Source: Streptomyces sp. AC512_CC834 (GTDB taxonomy: Bacteria; Actinomycetota; Actinomycetes; Streptomycetales; Streptomycetaceae). From it: a stretch of 64,000 bases of DNA. Positions 17,110-25,885 of this stretch are shown here, one piece after another. Every line of letters begins with the position of its first letter. The first letter of the stretch is position 1. Below the pieces are notes generated by a model. That model saw only the letters and a program-made list of their open reading frames with translations. It did not search any database and was not told where the DNA came from. The stretch covers positions 109,818 to 173,817 of the forward strand of contig NZ_JAGMUO010000029.1 of the NCBI RefSeq assembly GCF_019049325.1, read 5' to 3'. The translations under genes and the position numbers were made by a program.

Positions 17110-17781
17110 CTACACCACCGCGCCCCGCCCCGGATCGTCGTCGTCCTCGTCACCCGTGCGCATCCGCAGGACGAGGGTGGCGAAGCCGCCCAGGAAGCCG
17201 CCGATGCTCAGGGTCGTCAGCCACCAGGTCATGTCCCAGCCGAGCACCACCGCCAGCAGGAGCAGCACCGGGCCGCCGAGCACGCCGAGCCAGGCGAACT
17301 TCGAGGTGGGATCCGCGTCGGGCAGCGGCGGCGGCTCGGGCGGCACGAAGTGGCCCTCGTCGTCCCCGTCGAAGTCGTCCTCGGACGGCTCGGCGGGCGT
17401 GTGGTCGCGGGGACCGGGACCGGGACCGACACCGGGCGCGAACGCGACGGAGCTGCCCAGCGGCCGCGCCGAGGACGGCCGGTCCGCCGCGGGCTTGTCG
17501 TCGTTCACCTCGGGCTCCAGGAGCGCCAGGTCCTCGACCGACTTGAACGGCTTCGAGCCCGGCGGGTCCGGGGGCTCGTCCCCGTACCCGGCGACGATCG
17601 CGTCCCAGGCGGCGTCCTCGTCGAAGGGCACGTCCTGCTCCCCGGGGCCGCCGTCCGCGCGCTCCCGTCCCTCGCCGTGCTCCCGCTCCAGGTCCCGATC
17701 GAGGTCCCGATCCAGGTCCCGGTCGAGGTCACGCTCCTCGCGCTCCTCGCGGTCTTCGCGGTCGGAGTCGTGCTCAGCCAC
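17110..17781 (-). CDS. Conserved membrane protein with acidic N-terminal region
   Basis: This 223-aa protein has a charged N-terminus with a run of DLDR/DLER repeats and a long Pro/Asp/Glu-rich disordered middle. The C-terminal hydrophobic domain has two membrane segments (AWLGVLGGPVLLLLAVVLG and WWLTTLSIGGFLGGFATLVL). No family with a known function is recognised. GTG 17781 is favoured: GGAAGGGA lies about 10 bases upstream and it overlaps the upstream esterase stop by 8 bases, indicating coupling. The DLDR block is encoded by a 12-base tandem repeat near 17695-17735. Confidence 0.72.
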   Translation of the reverse strand: MAEHDSDREDREEREERDLDRDLDRDLDRDLEREHGEGRERADGGPGEQDVPFDEDAAWDAIVAGYGDEPPDPPGSKPFKSVEDLALLEPEVNDDKPAADRPSSARPLGSSVAFAPGVGPGPGPRDHTPAEPSEDDFDGDDEGHFVPPEPPPLPDADPTSKFAWLGVLGGPVLLLLAVVLGWDMTWWLTTLSIGGFLGGFATLVLRMRTGDEDDDDPGRGAVV

Positions 17782-18577
17782 CTGCGGTCGTCCCTTCCTT
17801 GCCGAGACCGGGCTCCGGTTCCCCGACGGAACCGGGCGCGAGCCGGCCGATGAACGCGACGCTCTCCGCGAAGATCCGGTCCGCATCGTGGTCCAACGTC
17901 GCCACGTGGTAGCTCTGTTCCAGCAGGACCTCCGTCACGTCCGTCGACGACACCCGGCCGAGGATGCGCGCAGAGTCGGCCGGCGGCACCACATGGTCCT
18001 GCGGACTGCGCAGCAACAGCAGCGGCTGGGTCACCTGCGGCAGGTCGCCGTCGGTGAGACGGAAGAAGGCGCGCAGCGAGTGCGCCGAGTGCAGCGGCAC
18101 CCTGTCGTACCCCAGCTCCCGGCCGAGCGGCTTGGCGATGTCGCTGGCGATGCCCTTCGTCGCCGGCACCAGGTGGCGCAGGACCGGAAGGGCGTGCTGG
18201 GCCACGCCGTGCATCCGGTTCGCCGGGTTGACGACCACGATGCCCGAGACGTCCTCCCCGTGCTTGGCGGCGAGCCGCAGCGCCAGCGCGCCGCCCATGG
18301 ACAGGCCGGCCACGAAGACCCGCGCACAGCGCTCGCGCAGGGCGCGCAGCTCGCGGTCCACCTCCGCGTACCAGTCCTGCCAGCCGGTGATCTGCATGTC
18401 CTGCCAACGGGTGCCGTGCCCGGGCAGCAGCGGCAGCGCCACGGTCAGGTCACGCGCGGCGAGATACCGGGCCCAGGGGCCCAGCGACTGCGGGGAACCA
18501 GTGAAGCCGTGACAGAGGAGGACGCCGGTCTCCCCGCCCTCGTGGCGGAACGGCTCGGCTCCGGGCAGGACCGGCAC
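17774..18577 (-). CDS. Alpha/beta hydrolase (monoacylglycerol-lipase/carboxylesterase-like)
   Basis: The 267-aa protein has an oxyanion loop HGFTGSPQS, the nucleophile elbow GLSMGG (Ser near residue 96), an acid in SPQDHVVP, and a catalytic His in QSYHVATLDHD. This is the pattern of Est30/carboxylesterase-type hydrolases, which act on short- to medium-chain esters. GTG 18577 is chosen because AGGAG lies about 8 bases upstream; the longer frame to 18709 extends into the region before the divergent acyltransferase. It may cooperate with that acyltransferase in lipid turnover, which is an inference from position. Confidence 0.87.
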   Translation of the reverse strand: MPVLPGAEPFRHEGGETGVLLCHGFTGSPQSLGPWARYLAARDLTVALPLLPGHGTRWQDMQITGWQDWYAEVDRELRALRERCARVFVAGLSMGGALALRLAAKHGEDVSGIVVVNPANRMHGVAQHALPVLRHLVPATKGIASDIAKPLGRELGYDRVPLHSAHSLRAFFRLTDGDLPQVTQPLLLLRSPQDHVVPPADSARILGRVSSTDVTEVLLEQSYHVATLDHDADRIFAESVAFIGRLAPGSVGEPEPGLGKEGTTAGG

Positions 18578-18759
18578 GTCTCGGTCTCCTGTCGTCAGGG
18601 GGCCGGCACAGCCGGCACGTCGGGTGCGGTGCTCGTGGGTACTCGCGGTACTTGCTGCTACTTCACCGTACGCGACCGCACTGACACCGACCAGGGCCGT
18701 CGGGGCCATTGACGGCGCCCCGGGATAGGGTCTGACCCACAGACTCAGGAGGCACTCGG

Positions 18760-19551
18760 TTGTTGTACGGCGCGATGAAGGTCACCGTCGGGGGTTCGCT
18801 GAAGCTCGCCTTCCGGCCCTGGGTGGAGGGCCTGGAGCACATCCCGGCCGACGGCCCCGCCATTCTGGCGAGCAACCACCTGTCGTTCTCCGACTCGTTC
18901 TTCCTGCCCGCCGTCCTCGACCGCAAGGTCACCTTCATCGCCAAGGCCGAGTACTTCAACACCCCCGGGGTCAAGGGCAGGCTGACCGCCGCCTTCTTCA
19001 AGGGCGTCGGCCAGCTCCCGGTGGACCGCTCCGGCGCGCGCGGCGCGGGGGAGGCCGCCATCAGGAGCGCCACAGAGGTTCTCGAGCGCGGCGAGCTGTT
19101 CGGCATCTACCCCGAGGGCACGCGCTCCCCGGACGGCCGCCTCTACCGCGGCAAGCCGGGCGGCCTCGCGCGCGTGGCGCTCGCCACCGGCGCGCCCGTC
19201 ATCCCGGTCGCCATGATCGACACCGAGAAGATCCAGCCGCCCGGGCAGGTGATGCCGAAACTGATGCGGCCCGGCATCCGCATCGGCAAGCCGCTGGACT
19301 TCGCCCGCTACCAGGGCATGGAGCACGACCGCTTCGTGCTCCGCGCGGTGACCGACGAGGTCATGTACGAGATCATGAAGCTCTCCGGCCAGGAGTACGT
19401 CGACATGTACGCGACCGCCATGAAGCGGCAGCTCGCGGAGGCGGCGAAGGCCGAGAAGGAGGCGGGCAAGGCGGCGAAGGCCGCCCTCGCCCAGGCCGAG
19501 AAGGAACAGGCAGAGAAGGAACAGGCAGAGATGGAACAGGCCGGGCCCTAG
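18760..19551 (+). CDS. plsC: 1-acyl-sn-glycerol-3-phosphate acyltransferase (PlsC family)
   Basis: The 263-aa protein shows the acyltransferase motifs NHLSFSDSFF (H-x4-D), FIAKAEYF, and GIYPEGTRSPDGRLY for the glycerol phosphate site. PVIPVAM follows. It transfers an acyl group to lysophosphatidic acid to make phosphatidic acid at the membrane. The start is TTG 18760; AGGAGG ends 8 bases upstream, which decides it over ATG 18775. The C-terminus is a repetitive helix (KAEKEAGKAAKAALAQAEKE, then EQAEKEQAEMEQ) encoded by a 15-base repeat. It is not part of the catalytic domain. Confidence 0.88.
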   Translation: MLYGAMKVTVGGSLKLAFRPWVEGLEHIPADGPAILASNHLSFSDSFFLPAVLDRKVTFIAKAEYFNTPGVKGRLTAAFFKGVGQLPVDRSGARGAGEAAIRSATEVLERGELFGIYPEGTRSPDGRLYRGKPGGLARVALATGAPVIPVAMIDTEKIQPPGQVMPKLMRPGIRIGKPLDFARYQGMEHDRFVLRAVTDEVMYEIMKLSGQEYVDMYATAMKRQLAEAAKAEKEAGKAAKAALAQAEKEQAEKEQAEMEQAGP

Positions 19552-19612
19552 TCGGGACGCGGGACGCGGGACGCCGGTACGCCGGGGCCGGTACCCGGGG
19601 GGAGGGGGGAAC

Positions 19613-20854
19613 ATGGCCAGGCGCGAGCGGGTCATGAGGATGTCGGTCGAGCAGCCGCTGTGGCGCGCGCTCGCCGGCTACCGCGTGCTCACCATGCTGT
19701 ACGCGATCGGCTTCTTCGCCACCGCCTACTCCGGCTTCGCCCGCCCCTGGCTCGCCGTCGCCTACTACGCCGTCCTCTTCGTCTGGACCCTGGCCACCCT
19801 CCCCAAGGTCACGAACGCCGCGAGCTGCACCAAGCGGTTCCTCGCCGCCGACCTCACCGTCGCGCTGACCGGCATCCTGCTCACGCCCTTCGCCGACGCG
19901 CACGAGCGCGTCATGGACGGCGGCCCGACCCTGCCGTCGATATGGACCGCCGGCTCCGTCCTGGCCTTCGCCGTCAAGGGCGGCTGGCGCTGGGCCGCCG
20001 TCGCCTCCACCCTCGTCGCCGTCGCCAACCTCGTCGAACGCGGCACCCCGGCCCGCGACACCGTCCACAACGTGATCCTCGTCTGGGTCGCCTCCATCGC
20101 CATCGGCTACGTCGTCGAGGTCGCCCGCGCCTCCGAGCGCACCCTCGCGCGCGCCCTGGAGATCGAGGCGGCGACCAGGGAACGGGAGCGGCTGGCCCGG
20201 GACATCCACGACAGCGTGCTCCAGGTGCTCGCGATGGTGCAGCGGCGCGGCGCCGTCATCGGCGGTGAGGCCGCCGAGCTGGGCCGGATGGCGGGCGAGC
20301 AGGAAGTGGCGCTGCGCACGCTGGTCTCCGGCGGTCTGGTGCCCGTCTCCCGCGTGTCGGAGGACGCCGCCGACGGCGCGGTCGTACGGGCGGTGGAGGA
20401 GTCGGAAGGGGAGGAAGCCGACGGTCCCGTCGATCTGCGCGCGCTGCTCGCCCCGTACGCCGCCTCTCTGGTGAACCTCGCCGAGCCGGGCGCCCCGGTG
20501 CTCCTGGCCCCGGTCGCCGCGCGGGAACTGGCGGCCGCCGTGGGGGCCGCCCTGGACAATGTGCGCAAGCACGTCGGTGAGCACGCGCGCGCGTGGATCC
20601 TGGTCGAGGACGAGCCGGACGAGGTGATCGTCACCGTCCGCGACGAGGGCCCCGGCATCCCGAAGGGGCGGCTCGCCGAGGCCGAGGGCGAGGGACGACT
20701 CGGCGTGGCCCTGTCGATCCGGGGCCGGCTGCGCGAACTCGGCGGCACGGCCGAGCTGATCTCGGTGCCCGGACAGGGCACGGAGGTCGAACTGAGGGCA
20801 CCGAAACAACCGGCGGCGGCGCCGCGTGGGGGAAAGGCAGCGGACCATGAGTGA
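19613..20854 (+). CDS. macS: Sensor histidine kinase, MacS-like
   Basis: The 413-aa membrane kinase has about five hydrophobic segments in residues 20-175 and no large external sensor domain. A HisKA_3 dimerisation domain follows, with the phospho-acceptor in RERERLARDIHDSVLQVLAM. A HATPase_c domain has N box ALDNVRKHV and G box VRDEGPGIP. It is paired with the response regulator immediately downstream. Sequence type and genomic position match MacS (SCO2121). From memory, that kinase works with MacR to control morphogenetic membrane protein genes and actinorhodin. The start is supported by GGAGGGG upstream of the ATG. Confidence 0.85.
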   Translation: MARRERVMRMSVEQPLWRALAGYRVLTMLYAIGFFATAYSGFARPWLAVAYYAVLFVWTLATLPKVTNAASCTKRFLAADLTVALTGILLTPFADAHERVMDGGPTLPSIWTAGSVLAFAVKGGWRWAAVASTLVAVANLVERGTPARDTVHNVILVWVASIAIGYVVEVARASERTLARALEIEAATRERERLARDIHDSVLQVLAMVQRRGAVIGGEAAELGRMAGEQEVALRTLVSGGLVPVSRVSEDAADGAVVRAVEESEGEEADGPVDLRALLAPYAASLVNLAEPGAPVLLAPVAARELAAAVGAALDNVRKHVGEHARAWILVEDEPDEVIVTVRDEGPGIPKGRLAEAEGEGRLGVALSIRGRLRELGGTAELISVPGQGTEVELRAPKQPAAAPRGGKAADHE

Positions 20855-20859
20855 ACGAC

Positions 20860-21537
20860 ATGAGTGAACGACAGGACCCGATCAGGGTCATGGTGGTCGA
20901 CGACCACCCGATGTGGCGCGACGCCGTCGCCCGGGACCTGGCCGAGTCCGGCTTCGACGTGGTCGCCACCGCGAGCGACGGCGACCAGGCGGTGCGCCGC
21001 GCCCGCGCCGCCGCACCCCACGTCCTCGTGCTCGACCTCAACCTGCCCGGCAAGCCCGGCGTCCAGGTCTGCAAGGAGGTCGTCGGCGCCGACCCGAAGC
21101 TGCGCGTCCTCGTGCTCTCGGCCAGCGGGGAGCACGCCGACGTGCTGGAGGCCGTGAAGTCCGGCGCGACCGGATACCTGCTGAAGTCGGCCTCCACCGA
21201 CGAACTGCGCGACGCGGTGCGCCGCACGGCCGTCGGCGACCCGGTCTTCACCCCGGGTCTGGCCGGACTGGTCCTCGGCGAGTACCGGCGCCTCGCCTCC
21301 GAACCCGCCCCGGCCGCGGGCACCGACGAACCCGGGGCACCCCGGCTCACCGACCGGGAGACCGAGGTGCTGCGCCTGGTCGCCAAGGGCCTGAGCTACA
21401 AGCAGATCGCCGAACGCCTCGTCATCTCCCACCGCACCGTGCAGAACCACGTCCAGAACACCCTGGGCAAGCTCCAACTGCACAACCGGGTGGAACTGGT
21501 GCGGTACGCGATAGAACGGGGTCTGGACGACGCCTGA
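20860..21537 (+). CDS. macR: NarL/LuxR-family response regulator, MacR-like
   Basis: The 225-aa protein has a receiver domain with acidic pocket VVDDHP, phospho-acceptor Asp in VLDLNLPGKPG, and a switch Lys in GYLLKSAS. A C-terminal LuxR-type helix-turn-helix follows (LTDRETEVLRLVAKGLSYKQ). It should be phosphorylated by the adjacent kinase. A 13-base direct repeat (ATGAGTGAACGAC at 20847 and 20860) makes two near-identical start sites. Only the second ATG, or GTG 20851, is in the regulator frame. From memory, MacR binds TGAGTACnnGTACTCA; a near-perfect copy occurs at 52777-52792 in this window. Confidence 0.85.
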   Translation: MSERQDPIRVMVVDDHPMWRDAVARDLAESGFDVVATASDGDQAVRRARAAAPHVLVLDLNLPGKPGVQVCKEVVGADPKLRVLVLSASGEHADVLEAVKSGATGYLLKSASTDELRDAVRRTAVGDPVFTPGLAGLVLGEYRRLASEPAPAAGTDEPGAPRLTDRETEVLRLVAKGLSYKQIAERLVISHRTVQNHVQNTLGKLQLHNRVELVRYAIERGLDDA

Positions 21538-21595
21538 CCCCGCGCGGGACAGTGGCAGTGGCCTGAACCACCCACTGTGGCAAGGGGATTACGCG

Positions 21596-22624
21596 ATGAA
21601 GGTCGGAGTACTGACCGGAGGCGGTGACTGCCCCGGGCTCAACGCCGTCATCCGGGCCGTCGTCCGCAAGGGCGTACAGGAGTACGGCTACGAGTTCACC
21701 GGCTTCCGGGACGGCTGGCGCGGCCCCCTGGAGGGCGACACCGTCCCGCTCGACATCCCGGCCGTCCGCGGCATCCTGCCCCGCGGCGGCACCATCCTCG
21801 GCTCCTCCCGCACCAATCCGCTCCAGCAGGAGCACGGCATCGGGCGCATCAAGGAGAACCTCGCGGCGCTCGACGTCGAGGCGCTCATCACCATAGGCGG
21901 CGAGGACACCCTCGGCGTCGCCACCCGGCTCGCCGACGAGTACGGCGTGCCCTGCGTCGGCGTTCCCAAGACAATCGACAACGACCTGTCCGCCACCGAC
22001 TACACCTTCGGCTTCGACACCGCGGTCGGCATCGCCACCGAGGCCATCGACCGGCTGCACACCACCGCCGAGTCCCACATGCGCGTCCTGGTCGTCGAGG
22101 TCATGGGCCGGCACTCCGGCTGGATCGCCCTGCACTCCGGCCTGGCCGGCGGCGCCAACGTCATCCTCATCCCCGAGCAGCGCTTCGACGTCGAGCAGGT
22201 GTGCTCCTGGGTGACCTCCCGCTTCCGGGCGTCCTACGCCCCGATCGTGGTCGTCGCCGAGGGGGCGATGCCACGCGACGGCGACATGGTGCTCAAGGAC
22301 GAGTCCCTGGACTCCTACGGGCACGTCCGGCTGTCCGGGGTCGGCGAATGGCTGGCCAAGCAGATCGAGAAACGCACCGGCAAGGAGGCCCGCACCACCG
22401 TCCTCGGCCACGTCCAGCGCGGCGGCACGCCCAGTGCCTTCGACCGCTGGCTCGCCACCCGCTTCGGACTGCACGCCATCGACTGCGTGCGCGACGGGGA
22501 CTTCGGCAAGATGGTCGCCCTGCGCGGCACGGACATCGTCCGCGTCCCGATCGCCGACGCCACGGCCCGGCTGAAGACGGTCGACCCGGCGCTGTACGAG
22601 GAGGTCGGCGTCTTCTTCGGCTGA
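21596..22624 (+). CDS. 6-phosphofructokinase with PPi-type active-site residues
   Basis: The 342-aa PFK-A family protein contains GGGDCPGLNAVI for phosphate binding, IGGEDTLG, catalytic PKTIDNDL, MGRHSGWIAL, and LGHVQRGGTPSAFDR. It phosphorylates fructose-6-phosphate. ATP-dependent enzymes have Gly at the position following the acidic residue (E. coli GGDG). Pyrophosphate-dependent enzymes have Asp, and here the motif is GGED. The Lys of PKTIDND, instead of Gly, also occurs in PPi enzymes but is shared by some actinomycete ATP enzymes. PPi dependence is therefore possible, although the family annotation is ATP-dependent. The gene is unlinked to other glycolytic genes except glkA, 5 kb away. 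Confidence 0.9.
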   Translation: MKVGVLTGGGDCPGLNAVIRAVVRKGVQEYGYEFTGFRDGWRGPLEGDTVPLDIPAVRGILPRGGTILGSSRTNPLQQEHGIGRIKENLAALDVEALITIGGEDTLGVATRLADEYGVPCVGVPKTIDNDLSATDYTFGFDTAVGIATEAIDRLHTTAESHMRVLVVEVMGRHSGWIALHSGLAGGANVILIPEQRFDVEQVCSWVTSRFRASYAPIVVVAEGAMPRDGDMVLKDESLDSYGHVRLSGVGEWLAKQIEKRTGKEARTTVLGHVQRGGTPSAFDRWLATRFGLHAIDCVRDGDFGKMVALRGTDIVRVPIADATARLKTVDPALYEEVGVFFG

Positions 22625-22653
22625 CCGGCCGCCGACCGGCGACGGTGGGCCGA

Positions 22654-22671
22654 GGGCCGTATATTCGGCCC
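22654..22671 (+). promoter_or_regulatory. -10-like TATATT inside an inverted repeat, upstream of the 2-hydroxyacid dehydrogenase
   Basis: GGGCCG (22654-22659) and CGGCCC (22666-22671) flank TATATT (22660-22665). TATATT is the best -10-like hexamer in the 72-base spacer before the dehydrogenase ATG. No -35 consensus is seen 16-18 bases upstream. The palindromic arms could be an operator covering the -10. Confidence 0.35.
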
Positions 22672-22696
22672 GGAGCCCACCGGAACGGGAGCGGTC

Positions 22697-23692
22697 ATGG
22701 AGATCCTTGCCTTCGGCGTCCAGGCCGACGAGAAGCCCCTGATCGAGCGGGCCTTCCGCGACCTCGAGGACATCCGCTGCCTGGACGTCTTCCTCAACGA
22801 GGACACCGCTCCCATCGCGGCAGGACACGAGATCGTCTCCACCTCCGTCAACGCCGACCTCGGCGCGGCGGTCCTGGAGATCCTCGCGGCCGGCGGCATC
22901 CGGATGGTGGCCCAGCGCTCCACCGGCTTCAACAACGTCGACCTCGAGGCGGCCGAGCGGCTCGGCATGACCGTCGCCCGGGTCTCGTACTACTCGCCGT
23001 ACTCGGTCGCCGAGTTCGCCTGGGCCCTCGCCATGGCCGTCAACCGGCGGATCGTGCGGGCCTCCATCCGCACCCGTGACTTCGACTTCCGACTGCACGG
23101 CCTGATGGGCCGGGACCTGCACGGCCGCACCGCCGGCGTCCTCGGCACCGGCAAGATCGGCGAGGCCTTCGCCCGGATCGCCCACGGCTTCGGCATGCGG
23201 CTGCTCGGCTGGGACGTCGCCGAGAACCCGGCCTGCGCGGAGCTGGGCATGCGCTACGTCCCGAAGGAGGAGCTGTTCGCCCGCTCCGACCTGATCACCC
23301 TGCACGTCCCGCTGATGGCCGAGACCCGGCACCTGATCGACGCGTCCGCCCTGAAGGCGATGCGCGACGACGCCATCCTGGTCAACTCCAGCCGCGGCGG
23401 CCTGATCGACAGCGCCGCGCTCGTCGGCGAACTGCGCGCGGGCCGCTTCACGGGCGTCGGCCTGGACGTGTACGAGGCGGAGGCGGGCCTGTTCTACCTC
23501 GACAAGTCCCTGGAGGCCGTCGAGGACGACACCCTGGCCCGCCTCGTCACCTTCCCGAACGTGCTGGTCACCTCCCACCAGGCGTACTACACCGAGGACG
23601 CCGTCGGCCAGATCGTCGACGCGACGGCGCGCAACGTCCTCGACTACCGGGAGGGCCGCCGCTCGGAGAACGTGCTCGTCCCGCGCAGTTGA
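22697..23692 (+). CDS. D-2-hydroxyacid dehydrogenase (D-lactate dehydrogenase type)
   Basis: The 331-aa protein has the D-isomer 2-hydroxyacid dehydrogenase layout. A substrate domain (QRSTGFNNVDL) is followed by the NAD motif GVLGTGKIGEAFARI, then catalytic Arg in VNSSRGGLID, Glu in DVYEAEAGLF, and His in TSHQAYYTEDA. It closely follows the LdhA/fermentative D-lactate dehydrogenase pattern, reducing pyruvate with NADH. GGGAG lies a few bases before the ATG. Its last 49 bases overlap the 3' end of trpEG on the other strand. Confidence 0.9.
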   Translation: MEILAFGVQADEKPLIERAFRDLEDIRCLDVFLNEDTAPIAAGHEIVSTSVNADLGAAVLEILAAGGIRMVAQRSTGFNNVDLEAAERLGMTVARVSYYSPYSVAEFAWALAMAVNRRIVRASIRTRDFDFRLHGLMGRDLHGRTAGVLGTGKIGEAFARIAHGFGMRLLGWDVAENPACAELGMRYVPKEELFARSDLITLHVPLMAETRHLIDASALKAMRDDAILVNSSRGGLIDSAALVGELRAGRFTGVGLDVYEAEAGLFYLDKSLEAVEDDTLARLVTFPNVLVTSHQAYYTEDAVGQIVDATARNVLDYREGRRSENVLVPRS

Positions 23693-25572
23693 CCGGTCAG
23701 CTCCCGCACGATCGCCGCACCGTTCAGCGTCAGCACCGACTCCGGGTGGAACTGCACGCCGGCGAAGCCGCCGCCGCGCAGCGCGTGCACCTCGCCGCCC
23801 GCCGAGCGGCTCACCTCGATGCCGTGCGCGGCCAGCTCGGCGGCCGCCGCGTCGTCGCAGCGCGCGGTGAAGCTGTTGTAGAAGCCGACCGTCTCCCGCC
23901 GCCCGAACAGGTCGATCTCCGTCTGCGCGCCCTGGTACGGCACCTCCTTGCGGACGATGTCCAGGCCCAGCTCCGCCGCGATCAGCTCGTGCCCGAGGCA
24001 GACACCGAGGACGCCGTGCCGGTTCGCCCCGATCACCTCGGCGGTCAGGGCGCGCAGGAAGCGCATCTTCGGGTCGGCCGGGTCGCCCGGATCACCCGGT
24101 CCCGGCCCCAGCACCACCGGGCCCTCGTGCCCGAGCACCGCCTCGCGCAGCCCCGGCTCGTCGTACCGCCGCACACTCACCGTGAGCCCCGACGAGCGCA
24201 GCACGTGCGCGAGCATCGCCGTGAAGGTGTCCTCCGCGTCGACGACCAGGGCGTGCCCGGTGAGCGCGGCCGACGGCTCCTGCATCCGCAGCCAGAACGG
24301 GGCCAGCGAGGCGCGCCGCCCGTCCAGCGCCGCCCGCACCCGGGGGTCGTCGGCCAGCCCCGGCCGCTCGGCCTCCCCGCGCGGGCGGGAGGGACGTACG
24401 CCCAGCGCCGCCAGTACTCCGGCCGCCTTGGCGTGGGTCTCGGCGACCTCGCCCGCCGGGTCGGAGCCGCGCACCAGCGTCGCGCCGACCGGCACCCGCA
24501 GCCGCCCCTGTGCGTCGATGTCGGCGGTGCGGATCAGGATGGGGGAGTCGAGGGTCTGCGGGCCGGCGGGCCGCCCCGGTCCGGCACCCGGGTCCCGCCC
24601 GAGCAGGGCCAGCGCGCCCGCGTAGTAGCCCCGCCCCCCGGCCTCGTGCCGCTCGATGACCCGGCAGGCGTTCTGCACCGGCGATCCGGTGACCGTCGCC
24701 GCGAACATCGTCTCCCGCAGCACCTCCCGCACGTCCAGCGAGGAGCGGCCGCGCAGCTCGTACTCGGTGTGCGCGAGGTGCGCCATCTCCTTCAGCCGCG
24801 GCCCGACGACCACACCGCCCATGTCGCCGACGGTGCACATCATCTTCAGCTCCTCGTCGACGACCATCGAGAGCTCCTCGATCTCCTTGCCGTCGGCGAG
24901 GAAACCGAGCAGGTGCTCGGGGGTCGGCCCCTCGGCGGGGTAGCGGTAGGTCCCGCTGATCGGGTTCATCACGACCGTGCCCCCGGACATGCGCACATGC
25001 ACCTCCGGACTGGCCCCGACCAGCGTCCGGTCCCCGGTGTGCACGACGAACGTCCAGTACGCGCCCCGCTCGCCCTCGAGCAGCCGCCGGAACAGGGCCA
25101 GCGCGTCGGCCCGCCCGAACCCCGGGATCCGGCCCTCGTACGTCCGCCGGATCACGAAGTTGGCGCCCTCGCCCCGCCCGATCTCCTCCTCGAGCACCCG
25201 CCCGACGATCCGCGCGTACTCCTCGTCGCCGACGTCGAAGCCGCCGCCCTCGACCCGGACTTCGTGGGCGGGCAACTGCGCGAGCGCCTCGGCGAGCGGG
25301 ACGTCGTAGCGCTCCTCGGGGGTGAGTACCAGCAGGGGCGTGCCGTCGTCGCGGACGTCGAAGCCGCGCTCGCGGATCTGCCGGAAGGGGACGAGGGCCA
25401 GCCCCTCGTCGGGCAGGTCCGCGAGTCTGTCGTGCTCCGCGACCGGGCCGAGCAGCAGTTCCACGACGTCGTGGTCGTGGCCCGGGGTGCGGCGGCGGAG
25501 CAGGGCGAAGGGGCGGGGGTCGGCCAGGAGGCCGTCGAGCGGTGTCGTGGATGCTGTCACGAGCGGAGTCAT
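23644..25572 (-). CDS. trpEG: Fused anthranilate synthase, components I and II
   Basis: The 642-aa protein joins TrpE (chorismate-binding; ASPEVHVRMSGGTVVMNPISG, HLAHTEYELRGRSSLDVREV) to a C-terminal class I glutamine amidotransferase. The latter has Cys in VLGVCLGHELIAAELG and His/Glu in VQFHPESVLT. It converts chorismate and glutamine to anthranilate, the first step toward tryptophan. The fused form occurs in Streptomyces and rhizobia. ATG 25572 follows a transcription attenuator with a Trp-Trp-Trp leader peptide. From memory, S. venezuelae trpEG is regulated this way. The next gene, divergent, makes the DAHP that feeds chorismate. Confidence 0.92.
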   Translation of the reverse strand: MTPLVTASTTPLDGLLADPRPFALLRRRTPGHDHDVVELLLGPVAEHDRLADLPDEGLALVPFRQIRERGFDVRDDGTPLLVLTPEERYDVPLAEALAQLPAHEVRVEGGGFDVGDEEYARIVGRVLEEEIGRGEGANFVIRRTYEGRIPGFGRADALALFRRLLEGERGAYWTFVVHTGDRTLVGASPEVHVRMSGGTVVMNPISGTYRYPAEGPTPEHLLGFLADGKEIEELSMVVDEELKMMCTVGDMGGVVVGPRLKEMAHLAHTEYELRGRSSLDVREVLRETMFAATVTGSPVQNACRVIERHEAGGRGYYAGALALLGRDPGAGPGRPAGPQTLDSPILIRTADIDAQGRLRVPVGATLVRGSDPAGEVAETHAKAAGVLAALGVRPSRPRGEAERPGLADDPRVRAALDGRRASLAPFWLRMQEPSAALTGHALVVDAEDTFTAMLAHVLRSSGLTVSVRRYDEPGLREAVLGHEGPVVLGPGPGDPGDPADPKMRFLRALTAEVIGANRHGVLGVCLGHELIAAELGLDIVRKEVPYQGAQTEIDLFGRRETVGFYNSFTARCDDAAAAELAAHGIEVSRSAGGEVHALRGGGFAGVQFHPESVLTLNGAAIVRELTGQLRGTSTFSERRPSR

Positions 25573-25639
25573 GTGTGGTGTCCCTCTCGTCTCTCGTCGA
25601 GACTCTCGGTGAGAGGGACGGTCCCGGTCGCGAAAACAC

Positions 25640-25666
25640 CGAAGGCCGCCCCTCGGGCGGCCTTCG
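25640..25666 (-). terminator. trp attenuator terminator hairpin
   Basis: A perfect 10-base stem, GAAGGCCGCC (25641-25650) against GGCGGCCTTC (25656-25665), has a 5-base loop. In the direction of trpEG transcription it is followed a few bases later by TTTT. It lies between the leader peptide stop and the trpEG start, where an attenuator terminator should be. Competing antiterminator pairing was not worked out in full. Confidence 0.8.
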
Positions 25667-25688
25667 CGAAGTCTTGCGTTACGCGCAG

Positions 25689-25745
25689 TCAGTGGGCCGC
25701 CGGACGAGCGGTCCACCACCAGTTCTGGATCGAGTGCGCGAACAT
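25689..25745 (-). CDS. trpL: trp leader peptide (attenuator ORF)
   Basis: The 18-codon ORF MFAHSIQNWWWTARPAAH has three consecutive Trp codons (TGGTGGTGG). Ribosome stalling at these under Trp starvation would stop terminator formation at 25640-25666 and let transcription enter trpEG. Distance and order (leader peptide, terminator, structural gene) are those of a classical trp attenuator. It is too short for ordinary ORF lists. It lies about 140 bases from the divergent DAHP synthase start. Confidence 0.85.
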   Translation of the reverse strand: MFAHSIQNWWWTARPAAH

Positions 25746-25885
25746 GCCGCAGACCCTAACGCATCCGCGCACGGCGCCGCGGCACATCCCGGGATGCGGG
25801 ACTCGGGACCGTGTGGGCCCCGGGGTCCCGTCTCACCTGTCGAGCCACGCGAAAACCGCGTGACACGACCCCGTAGTGTTGAGGG

